A DNA stretch of 49,211 nucleotides. Origin: Kitasatospora griseola. GTDB lineage: Bacteria > Actinomycetota > Actinomycetes > Streptomycetales > Streptomycetaceae. How positions within the stretch are numbered: the first letter of the stretch is position 1; each line of letters starts with the position of its first letter. Below, one piece after another: positions 24,427 through 32,454 of this stretch. The position numbers and the translations under genes are program-made. The stretch covers positions 1-49,211 of the forward strand of contig NZ_BMRI01000029.1 in assembly GCF_014648555.1 (NCBI RefSeq), read 5' to 3'. Below the pieces are notes generated by a model, which worked only from the letters and a program-made list of their open reading frames with translations, was not told the DNA's origin and searched no databases.

Positions 24427-24507
24427 TCAGGACGCCGGACAGGTCGCGCCGGCGGTGCGCCGGAGGTCCACGTGCAGGCGGCGGGTGAGCAGCAGTGGCC
24501 GGGGCAT
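24427..24507 (-). CDS. Putative regulatory leader peptide, 26 aa
   Basis: ATG-started ORF of 26 codons, containing LLLTRRLHVDLRRTAGATC followed by PAS and a stop. The RRxHVDLxR...C pattern is that of the actinobacterial putative leader peptides found upstream of sulfate, cysteine and other sulfur genes. It ends 57 nt before the start of the acyl-CoA dehydrogenase-like gene on the same strand. A single Cys codon (TGT) at position 23 would let ribosome stalling report the supply of cysteinyl-tRNA. The ORF starts only 5 nt after the stop of the upstream gene on this strand. Confidence 0.85.
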   Translation of the reverse strand: MPRPLLLTRRLHVDLRRTAGATCPAS

Positions 24508-24512
24508 CGCGC

Positions 24513-25007
24513 CTAGTCCTGCTGGAACATCTCCGCCGGAAGCGGCTTCAGGAGTTGGTAGAGGTCGTCCGAAATCGGTCGGTCCCAGGAGGCGATGGTG
24601 ACCTGGACGTCGTCGCTGCGCCCGAACTGGGAGCAGTACAGGCGTCCTTCGCTGACCTTGACCTTCCGGACGATCAGCAGGTCGTCGCCGAGCATGACCG
24701 GGAAGTCCTCGGCGGAGACGAATTCCACCGGCTCGTCGTTCTCCAGGGCGGCGAGCAGCTGGCGGACCTCGAAGGGCACGCCGTCCTCGCTGTCGCGGGC
24801 GGGCGACCCCTGCGGGACGTTGCCGATCAGCATGGCCGGGCCGCGGCCGCCGAGCAGGTCGTAGCGCAGGAAAATGCCTTGGCAGGAGCCGTCCGGAGCG
24901 GCCATGATCATGGCCCCGAACAGGCCGGGCCAGTCGCCCGGATCCATGGCCAGGACGTCGAAGTCCGGGCCGGCGGGCTGTCCGGAGCGACGGCGGAGAA
25001 ATGACAT
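24513..25007 (-). CDS. Hypothetical protein, 164 aa
   Basis: ATG 25007 (MSFLRRRSGQPAGPDFDVLAMDPGDWPGLFGAMIM) is chosen over a longer frame whose extra residues are not protein-like. The sequence is acidic, without signal peptide or membrane segments, and has evenly spread beta-like stretches (PAMLIGNVPQG, DDLLIVRKVKVSEGRLYCSQF, DVQVTIASWDRPISDDLYQLLKPL). I recognise similar proteins in Streptomyces but no functional name. The leader peptide follows 5 nt after its stop, so the leader promoter may lie inside this gene. Confidence 0.7.
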   Translation of the reverse strand: MSFLRRRSGQPAGPDFDVLAMDPGDWPGLFGAMIMAAPDGSCQGIFLRYDLLGGRGPAMLIGNVPQGSPARDSEDGVPFEVRQLLAALENDEPVEFVSAEDFPVMLGDDLLIVRKVKVSEGRLYCSQFGRSDDVQVTIASWDRPISDDLYQLLKPLPAEMFQQD

Positions 25008-25210
25008 GGGCCCATCGTACGTGCCCGGTGGGCCGGGGCCGGTGAGTGGGTCCGCGATCAGGCCGGGATCTACGCTCAGGGACCAATGTTGACTCTGAGC
25101 AACCGTCCGGGCTACGTTCGGTTCAGCACGACGGCCGCTCCGGGCGAGATCCACAGGGTGCGGCTTGTCGCAGCGTGCCCTGCGCGCGTTCCCTCACTGC
25201 GCACACGGTC

Positions 25211-25236
25211 GTGTGAACTCAGGTTGTGTGAACTCA
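25211..25236. repeat. Direct repeat GTGTGAACTCA, 15-bp period
   Basis: GTGTGAACTCA occurs at 25211-25221 and 25226-25236. It lies about 200 bp upstream (minus strand) of the 164-aa gene. Probably a protein-binding site; the binder is unknown. Confidence 0.45.
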
Positions 25237-25525
25237 CAAGCACCATTTGCTGATTCAATGGGACTTCGCCCTTGCGGGAGCCTGCGGACGCCGCGGCGGT
25301 CGTGAGCGGCGAACGGCCCTGTCGAAGCGGCACACAAAGCCATATGGAACACCGAGCCAGGTCCGCGGGGCCCTTCTGCCGTCGCGTTCGCGGACCTTGC
25401 CCGGATCACCGCCGCGTGGGGGCGTGCGGAATCCGGGTCTCGGCCTGTTCGGGGAGTAGCTCTTCCCGGTCGGGCCCGCTCCCGTCGCGACGGCAGCCGC
25501 GCTCTGTGCGGTCAAGGGTGGGAGG

Positions 25526-25551
25526 GCCCGTCATCGGCGCCGGTGACGGGC
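25526..25551. terminator. GC-rich hairpin in gene-free region
   Basis: GCCCGTCATCGGC (25526-25538) is followed directly by GCCGGTGACGGGC (25539-25551), complementary with one mismatch. No gene ends nearby and no T run follows, so its role as terminator, operator or part of an RNA is open. Confidence 0.4.
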
Positions 25552-25840
25552 AGCACAAGCGGGCGCCGTGCCAGACCGCGTGGGGGCGGTCGGCACGGCG
25601 TCTGCCTGCTCTTACTCTCTGGCAGGCTTGTCGGACAGTCAACAAGTTTCGGCCCATCAGAACTCTTTTGTAACCTGGGAGTATGCCCGCTCGTCACCTT
25701 TGCGAGCGGTTTCGACGGGTGCGGATCAGGGCAGTCCGGGCGTACCGGTCACCTGCGAAACGACCGAAATCCGCCCGCGTCCGGCCGAATTCGACACCGG
25801 GGGCCGCATTCCCGCCGAGTTCGTCCCCGGGGCGCCGGTT

Positions 25841-26080
25841 TCAGGCCTCCGGCGGCCGGTTCGGGTCGAACTCGCCGTCCCGCGCGCCGAGCACGAAGGC
25901 CCGCCATTCGGCGGGGGTGAAGATCAGCGCCGGCCCGTCCGGCTCCGCGCCGTTGCGCATCGCGATGTATCCGTCGACGAAGGCGATCTGCACGCCGTTC
26001 GGGTCGTCGCCCGCGGACCGCCACTTGGCTCCGCTCACGTCCAGCTCGATCTTGCGCCGGTCCGCCGCCTGTGCCGCCAT
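25841..26080 (-). CDS. DUF397-domain protein, 79 aa
   Basis: Starts at ATG 26080 with GGAGGGAG 8-14 nt upstream. Motifs in order: AKWRSAGDDPNGVQIAFVDGYIAMRNGAEPDGPALIFTPAEWRAFVLGARDGEFD, with W.S, the RDSK-equivalent MRNG and FTPAEWRAF. Such proteins usually partner an adjacent Scr1/XRE regulator; here no partner lies on either side. It differs from the DUF397 protein at 1034 by lacking the Cys-Gly-rich segment. Confidence 0.85.
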   Translation of the reverse strand: MAAQAADRRKIELDVSGAKWRSAGDDPNGVQIAFVDGYIAMRNGAEPDGPALIFTPAEWRAFVLGARDGEFDPNRPPEA

Positions 26081-26293
26081 GGTGCTGCTCCCTCCGCTGC
26101 CCGTCATCCGCGTCAGCTGTGTCGTCCGTGTCGAGCATCTGTGTCGAGCGGCCAGCCTAGCCAGCGCGGGCGCCCGGCCTCGCGGACAGCGCCGAGTCTG
26201 CCCCGCGGGTGGTGGAGATGGTCCGATCCGGCCGTGTCCGGCCGACACCTGTGCTAAAGGCGGGCCGCCGAGGTCCGTTCGAGGTAGGGATGG

Positions 26294-26872
26294 GTGACGA
26301 GCAGTCAGCCACGCACCGGGGAGCAGCCGATGGACCAGCGGGACGGCAGCCGCGCCGACGTCATCCCGATCACCACCGCGCCGTCCGCCCCGCCGGTGGG
26401 CGCCGCCACCGGCACGCTGACCGCCCCGACGCCCACGGTGCCCCGGCCGGCGCGGCCCGCCGGGCACGGCCGGGTGGGGGTGGTGCTGGTCTCGCACAGC
26501 CACGAGGTGGCGGACGCGGTGCGGGCGCTGGCCCTGGCGGTGGCGGAGTCGGACGACCCGGCGCCGGTGGTGGCGACCGGCGGATCGATCGCGGACGGCC
26601 TGGGCACCAGCGCGGTGCTGGTGGCGACGGCGGCCCGCCGGGTCGACCAGGGCCACGGGGTGGTGGTGCTGTGCGACCTGGAGGGCGCGGTGGAGACGGT
26701 GCTGGCGCTGCTGACCGACGCCGACGAGCACGGCCTGCCGTTCCCGGTGCGGTTCGCGGACGCGCCGTTCGTGGAGGGCTCGGTGGCGGCGGTGGCGACC
26801 GCGACGGCCGGCGGCGACCTGGCGGCGGTGCTGGACGCGGCGGAGGAGACCGGGCGTCGGACGAAGCGCTGA
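26294..26872 (+). CDS. dhaM: DhaM-like EIIA-Man domain protein (orphan)
   Basis: PTS EIIA-mannose-type domain of DhaM, the phosphoryl carrier from HPr to the DhaL-ADP cofactor of PTS-dependent dihydroxyacetone kinase. The phosphorylated His lies in VVLVSHSHEVADAV, followed by GGSIADGLGTSAVLVATAARRVDQGHGVVVLCDLEGAVETVLALL, the normal family core. GTG 26294 (192 aa, AGGTAGGGA upstream) and ATG 26330 (180 aa, CGGGGAGCAG upstream) are both credible starts. Either leaves a Pro/Thr/Ala-rich extension of about 45-60 residues not found in E. coli DhaM. dhaK and dhaL are not adjacent. Confidence 0.85.
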   Translation: MTSSQPRTGEQPMDQRDGSRADVIPITTAPSAPPVGAATGTLTAPTPTVPRPARPAGHGRVGVVLVSHSHEVADAVRALALAVAESDDPAPVVATGGSIADGLGTSAVLVATAARRVDQGHGVVVLCDLEGAVETVLALLTDADEHGLPFPVRFADAPFVEGSVAAVATATAGGDLAAVLDAAEETGRRTKR

Positions 26873-27032
26873 GGGGCGCCTCCACCGGTCGTCGTGCGGG
26901 ATGTGGCCGATGGGACGGTTTGGGTGCGACTGAGCGGGTTTTCGGCCCGGTGGGCGAGGGTGCGCCGCTAGAGTCGGGCGCATCGGCCCGGTGGGGGGAT
27001 CCCCGGGCCCGGCGGAGGGGTGGTGTACGGCG

Positions 27033-27962
27033 ATGCGAGTGGTGATCACCGGCGGGGCCGGGTTCATCGGGGCCAACCTGGCCCGGGAGTTGACGGCCCG
27101 TCCGGAGGTGTCGGAGGTCCGGGTGGTGGACGACCTGTCCACCGGCAGCAAGGCCAACCTGGCGGGTGTGGACGCCACGCTGTTCGAGGGCACGATCCTC
27201 GATCCGGCGCTGTTGGACACCGCGTTCGCCGGGGCGGACGCGGTGGTGCACCTGGCGGCGCTGCCCTCGGTGCCGCGCTCGGTGGCCGCGCCGCTGGCCA
27301 GCCACCACGCGAACGCCACCGGCACGCTGGAGGTGCTGGAGGCGGCCCGCCGGGCCGGCGGGCTGTACGTGGCGGCGGCGTCCTCGTCCTCGGTGTACGG
27401 CGCCAATCGCGAGCTGCCCAAGCGCGAGTCGATGCGCACCGCGCCGATGAGCCCGTACGCGGTCTCCAAGCTCGCCACCGAGGCGTACCTCGGGGCGTAC
27501 CACCACTGCTACGGCCTGGGCGTGCTCCCGCTGCGGTTCTTCAACGTCTTCGGCCCGCTGCAGCCCGCCGGCCACGCGTACGCGGCCGTCGTCCCGGCGT
27601 TCCTGGAGGCGGCGCTGGCCGGCCGGCCGGTGACGGTGCACGGGGACGGGCTGCAGAGCCGCGACTTCACCTATGTCGGCACGGTCGCGCAGGTGCTCGC
27701 CGAGGCGGTGCTGCGCCGGGTGGTCAGCGCCGAGCCGGTGAACCTGGCGTTCGGCACCCGGACCACCCTGCTGGAGCTGATCTCCCTGCTGGGCGGGGCG
27801 CTGGGCGAGCTGGTCGCCGCCGAGCACGTCGACCCGCGGCCGGGGGACGTGCGCGACTCCCAGGCCGACAACTCCCGGCTGCGCGAGCTGTTTCCCGACG
27901 TCCGGCCGGTCCCGCTGCCGGAGGGCCTGCGGCGCACCGCGGCCTGGTTCCGGACGCTCTGA
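27033..27962 (+). CDS. NAD-dependent sugar-nucleotide epimerase (extended SDR), 309 aa
   Basis: Extended short-chain dehydrogenase/reductase of the UDP-glucose/UDP-GlcNAc 4-epimerase group, acting on nucleotide sugars in the cytoplasm. Rossmann motif GGAGFIG at 7-13, Asp33/Asp34 after strand 2, SSSSVYG with the catalytic Ser near 118-120, and Tyr142-x3-Lys146 (YAVSK). FFNVFGPLQ follows as in WbpP/GalE-type enzymes. ATG 27033 is chosen because the Rossmann fold begins at once. It is the first gene of a surface-glycan locus and probably supplies the sugar for the downstream phosphoglycosyl and glycosyl transferases. Confidence 0.9.
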   Translation: MRVVITGGAGFIGANLARELTARPEVSEVRVVDDLSTGSKANLAGVDATLFEGTILDPALLDTAFAGADAVVHLAALPSVPRSVAAPLASHHANATGTLEVLEAARRAGGLYVAAASSSSVYGANRELPKRESMRTAPMSPYAVSKLATEAYLGAYHHCYGLGVLPLRFFNVFGPLQPAGHAYAAVVPAFLEAALAGRPVTVHGDGLQSRDFTYVGTVAQVLAEAVLRRVVSAEPVNLAFGTRTTLLELISLLGGALGELVAAEHVDPRPGDVRDSQADNSRLRELFPDVRPVPLPEGLRRTAAWFRTL

Positions 27963-28010
27963 GGCGAACCGGGGTTCCGGGGCACGCCGTCGCGCGCCCC
28001 GGAAGCTCCG

Positions 28011-28490
28011 CTACGCGCCGGCCGGGGCGAAGTACGCGGTGCTGTTTCCGGCCAGCGCCAGTTCGATCCGTTCCTGTGCGGACGCGTCGAGTGCGGGCAG
28101 GGCATCCGGGCGGAACCAGGCGACTTCCAGCGACTCGTCGTCGTTCACGCAGGCCTCGCCGGCCAACGGGCGGCAGCGGAAGGTCAGTTCGAGGTACTGG
28201 CAGCGGTCCCCGTTGGGGTAGTCGACCACCGGTGAGACGGTGACCGAGATCAGCGCCTGCGGCTCCACCGTCACGCCGGTCTCCTCCAGGCACTCCCGCA
28301 CCGCCGCGTCCGCGGGTTGCTCGCCCGGGTCGATGATGCCGCCGATCAGCGCCCAGGCCCCGTTGTCGGCCCGCCGCCCGAGCAGCACCTGCCCGTCCTC
28401 GTCGACCACGACCACTGTCACGGCGGACAGCCACAGCGCCCGCTGCCCCACGAGTTCGCGCAGCTCGGCCAGAAACACAGGAATTCCCAT
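28011..28490 (-). CDS. Nudix hydrolase, 159 aa
   Basis: Complete Nudix box GGIIDPGEQPADAAVRECLEETGV (about 49-72) with the REx2EExG metal-binding core (RECLEETG). It hydrolyses a nucleoside diphosphate linked to another moiety; substrate unknown. LGRRADNGAWALIGG upstream of the box is typical of the ADP-ribose/8-oxo-type Streptomyces homologues. ATG start. Convergent with the epimerase gene. Confidence 0.9.
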   Translation of the reverse strand: MGIPVFLAELRELVGQRALWLSAVTVVVVDEDGQVLLGRRADNGAWALIGGIIDPGEQPADAAVRECLEETGVTVEPQALISVTVSPVVDYPNGDRCQYLELTFRCRPLAGEACVNDDESLEVAWFRPDALPALDASAQERIELALAGNSTAYFAPAGA

Positions 28491-28526
28491 GGCTCCGAGC
28501 CTATGCCCTGCCCGCCGCGCGGCCGG

Positions 28527-29123
28527 TCAGGACATGGGGCGGGCCGGGCAGCCGACGACGGTGGTGCGCTCCGCGACGTCGCGGGTGACGACGGCGCCGG
28601 CGCCGACGAAGGCGGCGGGGCCGACGGTGCGGCCCTGGAGCACGACGGCGCCCGAGCCGACGGTGGCGTCGTCGTGCAGCAGCACGGCGCCGGAGACGTT
28701 CGCGCCGGGGTAGACGGTGACGCGGGCGCCGAAGCGGGTGTCGTGGCCGACGGTGGCGTTGTAGTGGACCTGGCTGTGCGGCCCGAGGGTGACGCTGCTG
28801 GAGACGTGCGCGCCGCCCATGACCAGGCAGCCGGCGGCCAGTTCGGTCTCCGGCGCGACGATCGCCCGCGGGTGCACCAGCGTGGCGGGCCGGCCGCCCG
28901 CCGCGTCCAGCAGCTCGGCCAGCCGGGCCCGTACCGCCGGGTCCGCGATGCCGACCAAGTACGGCGCACCGGAGGGGAGTTCACCGGGCTTGCGGACGGG
29001 GAGCCCGCGCACCCGCCGGCCCGCCAGCCGGTCGTCCAGGAATCCGGCGACCGGCACGCCCGCCGCGATCGCCACGTCCAGTGCTTCCCGGCCGACTCCG
29101 CCGGCTCCCGCGATCCACAGCAT
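28527..29123 (-). CDS. PglD/NeuD-like sugar O/N-acyltransferase, 198 aa
   Basis: N-terminal sugar-nucleotide-binding domain (LWIAGAGGVGREALDVAIAAGVPVAGFLDD, about 2-31) followed by a left-handed beta-helix of hexapeptide repeats (VAPETELAAGCLVMGGAHVSSSVTLGPHSQVHYNATVGHDTRFGARVTVYPGANVSG...). NYNATVGHD carries the catalytic His of PglD-type acetyltransferases in the form HYNATVGHD. It probably acetylates an amino-sugar nucleotide for the glycan assembled by neighbouring enzymes. ATG 29123 has GGGGAGAGGGAGCGGG upstream and begins directly at the Rossmann-like strand. Its end lies 36 nt upstream of the Nudix gene. Confidence 0.88.
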   Translation of the reverse strand: MLWIAGAGGVGREALDVAIAAGVPVAGFLDDRLAGRRVRGLPVRKPGELPSGAPYLVGIADPAVRARLAELLDAAGGRPATLVHPRAIVAPETELAAGCLVMGGAHVSSSVTLGPHSQVHYNATVGHDTRFGARVTVYPGANVSGAVLLHDDATVGSGAVVLQGRTVGPAAFVGAGAVVTRDVAERTTVVGCPARPMS

Positions 29124-29260
29124 CCCGTCCCGCTCCCTCTCCCCGCCCTGACGCACCGTCGGTTCCGGACCCTACGGCAGACCGGGCGGCCGCGGGGTGA
29201 GCCGCGGCCGCCCGGCCGAAGGCTTGCCCGATCGAAGTCCTGCCGGGCCGAATCGTTTCG

Positions 29261-29932
29261 TCAGCGGGGCAACTCCTCCCGGGCCAGCCGGGGCGCGGCC
29301 GCCGTCGCCTGGCGCGGCAGCACGACCCGCGCAGCGGGCATCGCCGCGGGCGCCTCGGCGGGAACGGGGAAGCCGGGGTTGACGCCGCCGGCGGCCGTGA
29401 TGCCGGTGGGGCGCAGCAGCATCCGGGCGGTGCCGAGGAGGATGCGCAGGTCGAGCAGCAGGGTGCGGTGCTCGATGTACCAGAGGTCGAGTTCGATGCG
29501 TTCGGGCCAACTGATGGAGTTGCGGCCGCGGATCTGCGCCCAGCCGGTGAGGCCGGGGCGCAGCGCGAGCCGGCCCCGCTGTCGGGGCGAGTAGTGGACG
29601 ACCTGCTCGGGCAGGGTGGGGCGGGGGCCGATGACGGCCATGTCGCCGCGGGCGACGTTCCACAACTGCGGGAGTTCGTCGAGGCTGGTGCGGCGCAGCA
29701 GGGCGCCGAGGCGGGTGATCCGCGGGGCGTCGGGCTCGTCCTCGTGGCGTTTGTCGCGCATGGTGCGGAACTTGAGGATGCGGAACTCCTGGCCGTGGCG
29801 GCCGGAGCGGGTCTGCCGGAAGATCACCGGTCCGCCCATGGTGGCGCGGATCAGGAGGGCGATCACCAGGCCGAGCGGGACGGCGATGATCCCGGCCAGT
29901 GCGGCGACCGCGAGGTCCCCCCCTCGCTTCAT
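29261..29932 (-). CDS. PglC-like monotopic phosphoglycosyl transferase, 223 aa
   Basis: Bacterial sugar transferase that starts glycan synthesis by moving a phosphosugar from UDP-sugar to undecaprenyl phosphate on the inner membrane face. Seen: KRGGDLAVAALAGIIAVPLGLVIALLIR (2-29, re-entrant membrane helix), GPVIFRQTRSGRHGQEFRILKFRTM (34-58), catalytic Asp85-Glu86 in TSLDELPQLWNV and GPRPTLPEQV. The minimal length (223 aa, no polytopic N-terminus) is that of PglC. A C-terminal tail of about 45 residues, rich in Pro/Ala/Arg, is extra. ATG start with GGGGGAGAA upstream. Confidence 0.92.
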   Translation of the reverse strand: MKRGGDLAVAALAGIIAVPLGLVIALLIRATMGGPVIFRQTRSGRHGQEFRILKFRTMRDKRHEDEPDAPRITRLGALLRRTSLDELPQLWNVARGDMAVIGPRPTLPEQVVHYSPRQRGRLALRPGLTGWAQIRGRNSISWPERIELDLWYIEHRTLLLDLRILLGTARMLLRPTGITAAGGVNPGFPVPAEAPAAMPAARVVLPRQATAAAPRLAREELPR

Positions 29933-30032
29933 TTCTCCCCCAACTGGGTTGGTGCGTGGTGGTGTGGTGGGCCCCGGTCGGGGCGGGTTGCGGGCACGCC
30001 GGGCTGCCGGCGCGCATGACGGTGGAGCCGCG

Positions 30033-30091
30033 GTGCCAGTGCTGTGGTGCGGCCGTGCCGGTGCTGTGGTGCGGCGGTGCCGGTGTGCTGG
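30033..30091. repeat. 22-bp tandem repeat upstream of the phosphoglycosyl transferase gene
   Basis: GTGCC(A/G)GTGCTGTGGTGCGG plus two bases occurs at 30033-30054 and 30055-30076, with a partial third copy (GTGCCGGTGTGCTGG) from 30077. It fills the 184-bp gap between two minus-strand genes, 101 bp from the transferase start. Confidence 0.75.
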
Positions 30092-30116
30092 TGTGCTGCG
30101 GTGCGGGTGGCGCCGG

Positions 30117-31310
30117 TCAGTCGGTGGTCCAGGGCAGGCCGCGTCTGCGGGCGACGGCGGCGTAGGTCTCCAGGGAGATCCGGGCGACGGTGCGCTGGTC
30201 GAACTGTTCGAGGGCGCGGCGGCGGGCGGCCGTGCCCAGGCGGTTCCGCAGGGCCGGCTCGGTGAGGAGCCGGTCGAGTGCGCCGGTCAGGGCGGCGGCG
30301 TCGGCGGCGGGGGCGAGCAGCAGGTGCTGGTCGTGGGCGCCGATCTCGCGGCAGCCGCGGATGTCGCTGAGCACCATGGGCAGACCGCTGGCGGCGGCCT
30401 CCATGCCGGAGCGGGAGAAGCCTTCCCGGTAGGAGGGCAGGACAAAGACGTCGAGCGCGGCGTACACGGCGGGCATGTCGTCGCGGCTGCCGAGGAATTC
30501 GAGTCCGGCCTCGGCGGCGCGCAGCGCGTCGGGCTTGTCGGGGTCGTCCGGTCCGATCCACACGAAGCGGGCTTTGCCGGCCAGCGCCCGGGCGGCTTCG
30601 GCGTATTCGCGGATGCCCTTCTCCGCGACCCGCCGGCCGACCCCGCCGACCAGCAGTTCGTCGTCCCGGACGCCCAGTCGGTCGCGCACCGCGGTGCGCA
30701 GCGCGTCCCGGGCGGGGCCGGGGGCGGGGAAGCGGTCGAGGTCGACGCCGTTGCCGACGACCCGGGCGCGCCGGGCGGGGACGCCCCAGCGGGCGAGGGT
30801 GCGGTGGTCCTCGGCGTTCTGATACAGCTCGGCGTGCGAGAACCGGGCGGCGAACGCTTCGGCGCCGCGCACCAGCAGCCGCTTGGCGAGCGGGTCGTGG
30901 GCCTGCGCCCAGAGCCCGTGGCAGGTGTTGACGACGACCGGCACCCGGGCGAGCCGGCCGAGGACGCGGCCGAGGACGCCGGTCTTCGGGTTGTGGGTGT
31001 GCAGCACGTCGGGCCGGATCTCGCGCAGCACGGAGAGCAGTTCGCGGGCGGCGGCGAGGTCGGCGGCGGGCTGCCAGGCCCGGGTGAGCGAGGGCAGCGG
31101 CCGGTGGTGGACGCCGAGGTGCTCGATCCGCTGCCGGTAGGGGCCGGGGGCGCTGAGCCCGTACGTCGTCAGGCCGTGTTCGACGTCGACGGTCAGTTCG
31201 GTGGACAGCAGCAGGTGCAGCGACATGTCGACGGTGGTGAGGTGCGCGACCCGCAGCGGCCGCCCGTCCTCGCCGCGCAGCCGCAGCGGAAGCGAGGGCC
31301 GCTCAGGCAC
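30117..31310 (-). CDS. GT4-family glycosyltransferase, 397 aa
   Basis: GT-B fold retaining glycosyltransferase. N-terminal domain: RVAHLTTVDMSLHLLL (about 20-35), RPDVLHTHNPKTGVLGRVLGRLARVPVVVNTCHGLW (about 97-132). C-terminal domain: RRVAEKGIREYAEAAR, YAALDVFVLPSYREGFSRSGMEAAASGLPMVLSD with the Glu-x7-Glu motif (EGFSRSGME), which binds the nucleotide-sugar donor. Cytoplasmic, membrane-associated. Its ATG overlaps the end of the deacetylase gene by 8 nt, so the two are in one operon with the transferase downstream. It probably adds a sugar to the lipid-linked glycan. Confidence 0.92.
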   Translation of the reverse strand: MPERPSLPLRLRGEDGRPLRVAHLTTVDMSLHLLLSTELTVDVEHGLTTYGLSAPGPYRQRIEHLGVHHRPLPSLTRAWQPAADLAAARELLSVLREIRPDVLHTHNPKTGVLGRVLGRLARVPVVVNTCHGLWAQAHDPLAKRLLVRGAEAFAARFSHAELYQNAEDHRTLARWGVPARRARVVGNGVDLDRFPAPGPARDALRTAVRDRLGVRDDELLVGGVGRRVAEKGIREYAEAARALAGKARFVWIGPDDPDKPDALRAAEAGLEFLGSRDDMPAVYAALDVFVLPSYREGFSRSGMEAAASGLPMVLSDIRGCREIGAHDQHLLLAPAADAAALTGALDRLLTEPALRNRLGTAARRRALEQFDQRTVARISLETYAAVARRRGLPWTTD

Positions 31311-32130
31311 GGGCGCCCACCGCCTTCGCGGTGGCGACGATCCGGGCGTAGGCGCGTTCGGGGATCAGCCGGCCGTACAGCTTGGCGCGGAAGAAGTCGA
31401 TCGGGTCGGTGCGGCGGACCGGCACCCGGTGCAGGCGGACCGGGTCGCCGCCGGGCAGGTTGCGGCCGACCCGGCCGGTGGCGCTGGTGCGGAACCGGGC
31501 GCGCAGCGCGGTCTCCATGTGCGGGACGGGCGTGCCCCAGGTGTAGGCGAAGTGGCGCGGGCGGGTGCCGAGGTGCTCCTCGACGTCGTCGCCGCAGGCG
31601 TCCAGTTCGGTGGTGGTGAGCAGCATGGGGCGGGCGTGGCTGCGGGTGTGGTTGGCGACGGTGCACAGGCCGGTCGCGGCCATCTCGCGCAGCTGCTCCC
31701 AGCTCAGCCCGGTGGCGGGGGCGCCTTTGGCGGTGGAGCCCTCCCAACGCATCGGGCCGCCGACCATGCCGCTTGCCAGGTAGACGGTGAACGGCAGGCC
31801 GCGTTCCCTGAGGATCGGCCAGGCGGTGTCGTAGGTGTCGGCGAAGCCGTCGTCGAAGGTGAGGACGGTGCTGGGGGTGCGCAGGCCGGCGTCGAGCCGG
31901 TCGGCGGCGGCGTCCAGGGAGACCACCCGGCCGGGCGGGAGCTCGGCGAGCAGGTCGGCCTGGGCGGTGAAGTCGGCGGTGGCGAGGTCGAGCTCGTCGG
32001 CGGTGCCGCCGCCGATCCGGTGGTAGATGAGGACGGTGGCGCCCTCGCCGGGTACCCGGCCGGCCGCGCGGGCCAGCTGCTGTTTGACCTTCGCCCTGAT
32101 GCCTGCGGCGGCGACGGCGGTGCTCGCCAT
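31303..32130 (-). CDS. Polysaccharide deacetylase (NodB domain), 275 aa
   Basis: Metal-dependent deacetylase (carbohydrate esterase 4). TFDDG at 91-95 gives the catalytic base and metal Asp, HTRSH (161-165) the two metal His residues. YHRIGG lies at about 36-41. There is no signal peptide, although enzymes of this type often act outside; the first helix region (IRAKVKQQLARAAG) may associate with the membrane. ATG 32130 is chosen; the longer frame upstream is Pro/Gly/Arg-rich. First gene of the glycan operon; may trim acetyl groups from amino sugars of the polymer. Confidence 0.9.
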   Translation of the reverse strand: MASTAVAAAGIRAKVKQQLARAAGRVPGEGATVLIYHRIGGGTADELDLATADFTAQADLLAELPPGRVVSLDAAADRLDAGLRTPSTVLTFDDGFADTYDTAWPILRERGLPFTVYLASGMVGGPMRWEGSTAKGAPATGLSWEQLREMAATGLCTVANHTRSHARPMLLTTTELDACGDDVEEHLGTRPRHFAYTWGTPVPHMETALRARFRTSATGRVGRNLPGGDPVRLHRVPVRRTDPIDFFRAKLYGRLIPERAYARIVATAKAVGARA

Positions 32131-32454
32131 GACGTCCCCCTCGCGGTGCCCCCGCACCGGAAAATGCGGCCGCGGCGCCCCCGCGCCCGGCCCTGATGAC
32201 TCCCCCGGCCCGCGGCCTGCGCGGGCGATGCGTTTCACAGTAGGGGGAAGTGTGCTTTCGCTGCCGGGGAAACGTGAAAGAAGTGCGCAGGTAGGCCGAA
32301 AATCAGTCGATCCGACCGGTGCTGTCCGTTTGCTGGACGTTTTCGGCCCGTCCGGCCGATTCGCACCCCTCCTGACACCGCAGCCCCTCCGGGAACCGCA
32401 GCCCCTCCTGAAGCCGCAGCCGCTCCCGGAACGGCAGCCGCTCCGTGCGGAGTC
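32131..32454. other. 324-bp intergenic region with 18-bp repeats
   Basis: Lies between two minus-strand genes and should contain the promoter of the deacetylase-GT4-PglC operon, for which no clear -35/-10 pair was found. Its right half is occupied by the 18-bp tandem repeat at 32378-32449. Confidence 0.5.
32378..32449. repeat. Four imperfect 18-bp tandem repeats
   Basis: Units CCGCAGCCCCTCCGGGAA, CCGCAGCCCCTCCTGAAG, CCGCAGCCGCTCCCGGAA and CGGCAGCCGCTCCGTGCG follow each other at 32378-32449. They begin 6 nt beyond the stop of the small membrane protein gene (minus strand). Confidence 0.75.

Larger units (their letters stand above)
25008..25840. other. 833-bp gene-free, less GC-rich region
   Basis: No reading frame here has coding character. 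Present are a pair of 11-bp direct repeats (25211-25236), a palindrome (25526-25551), a small stem CTTGT/ACAAG around 25628-25647 and an AT-rich patch near 25640-25685 (CAACAAGTTTCGG, AACTCTTTTGTAACC). It could hold promoters or a small RNA; an XRE partner for the adjacent DUF397 gene was looked for and not found. Confidence 0.55.
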
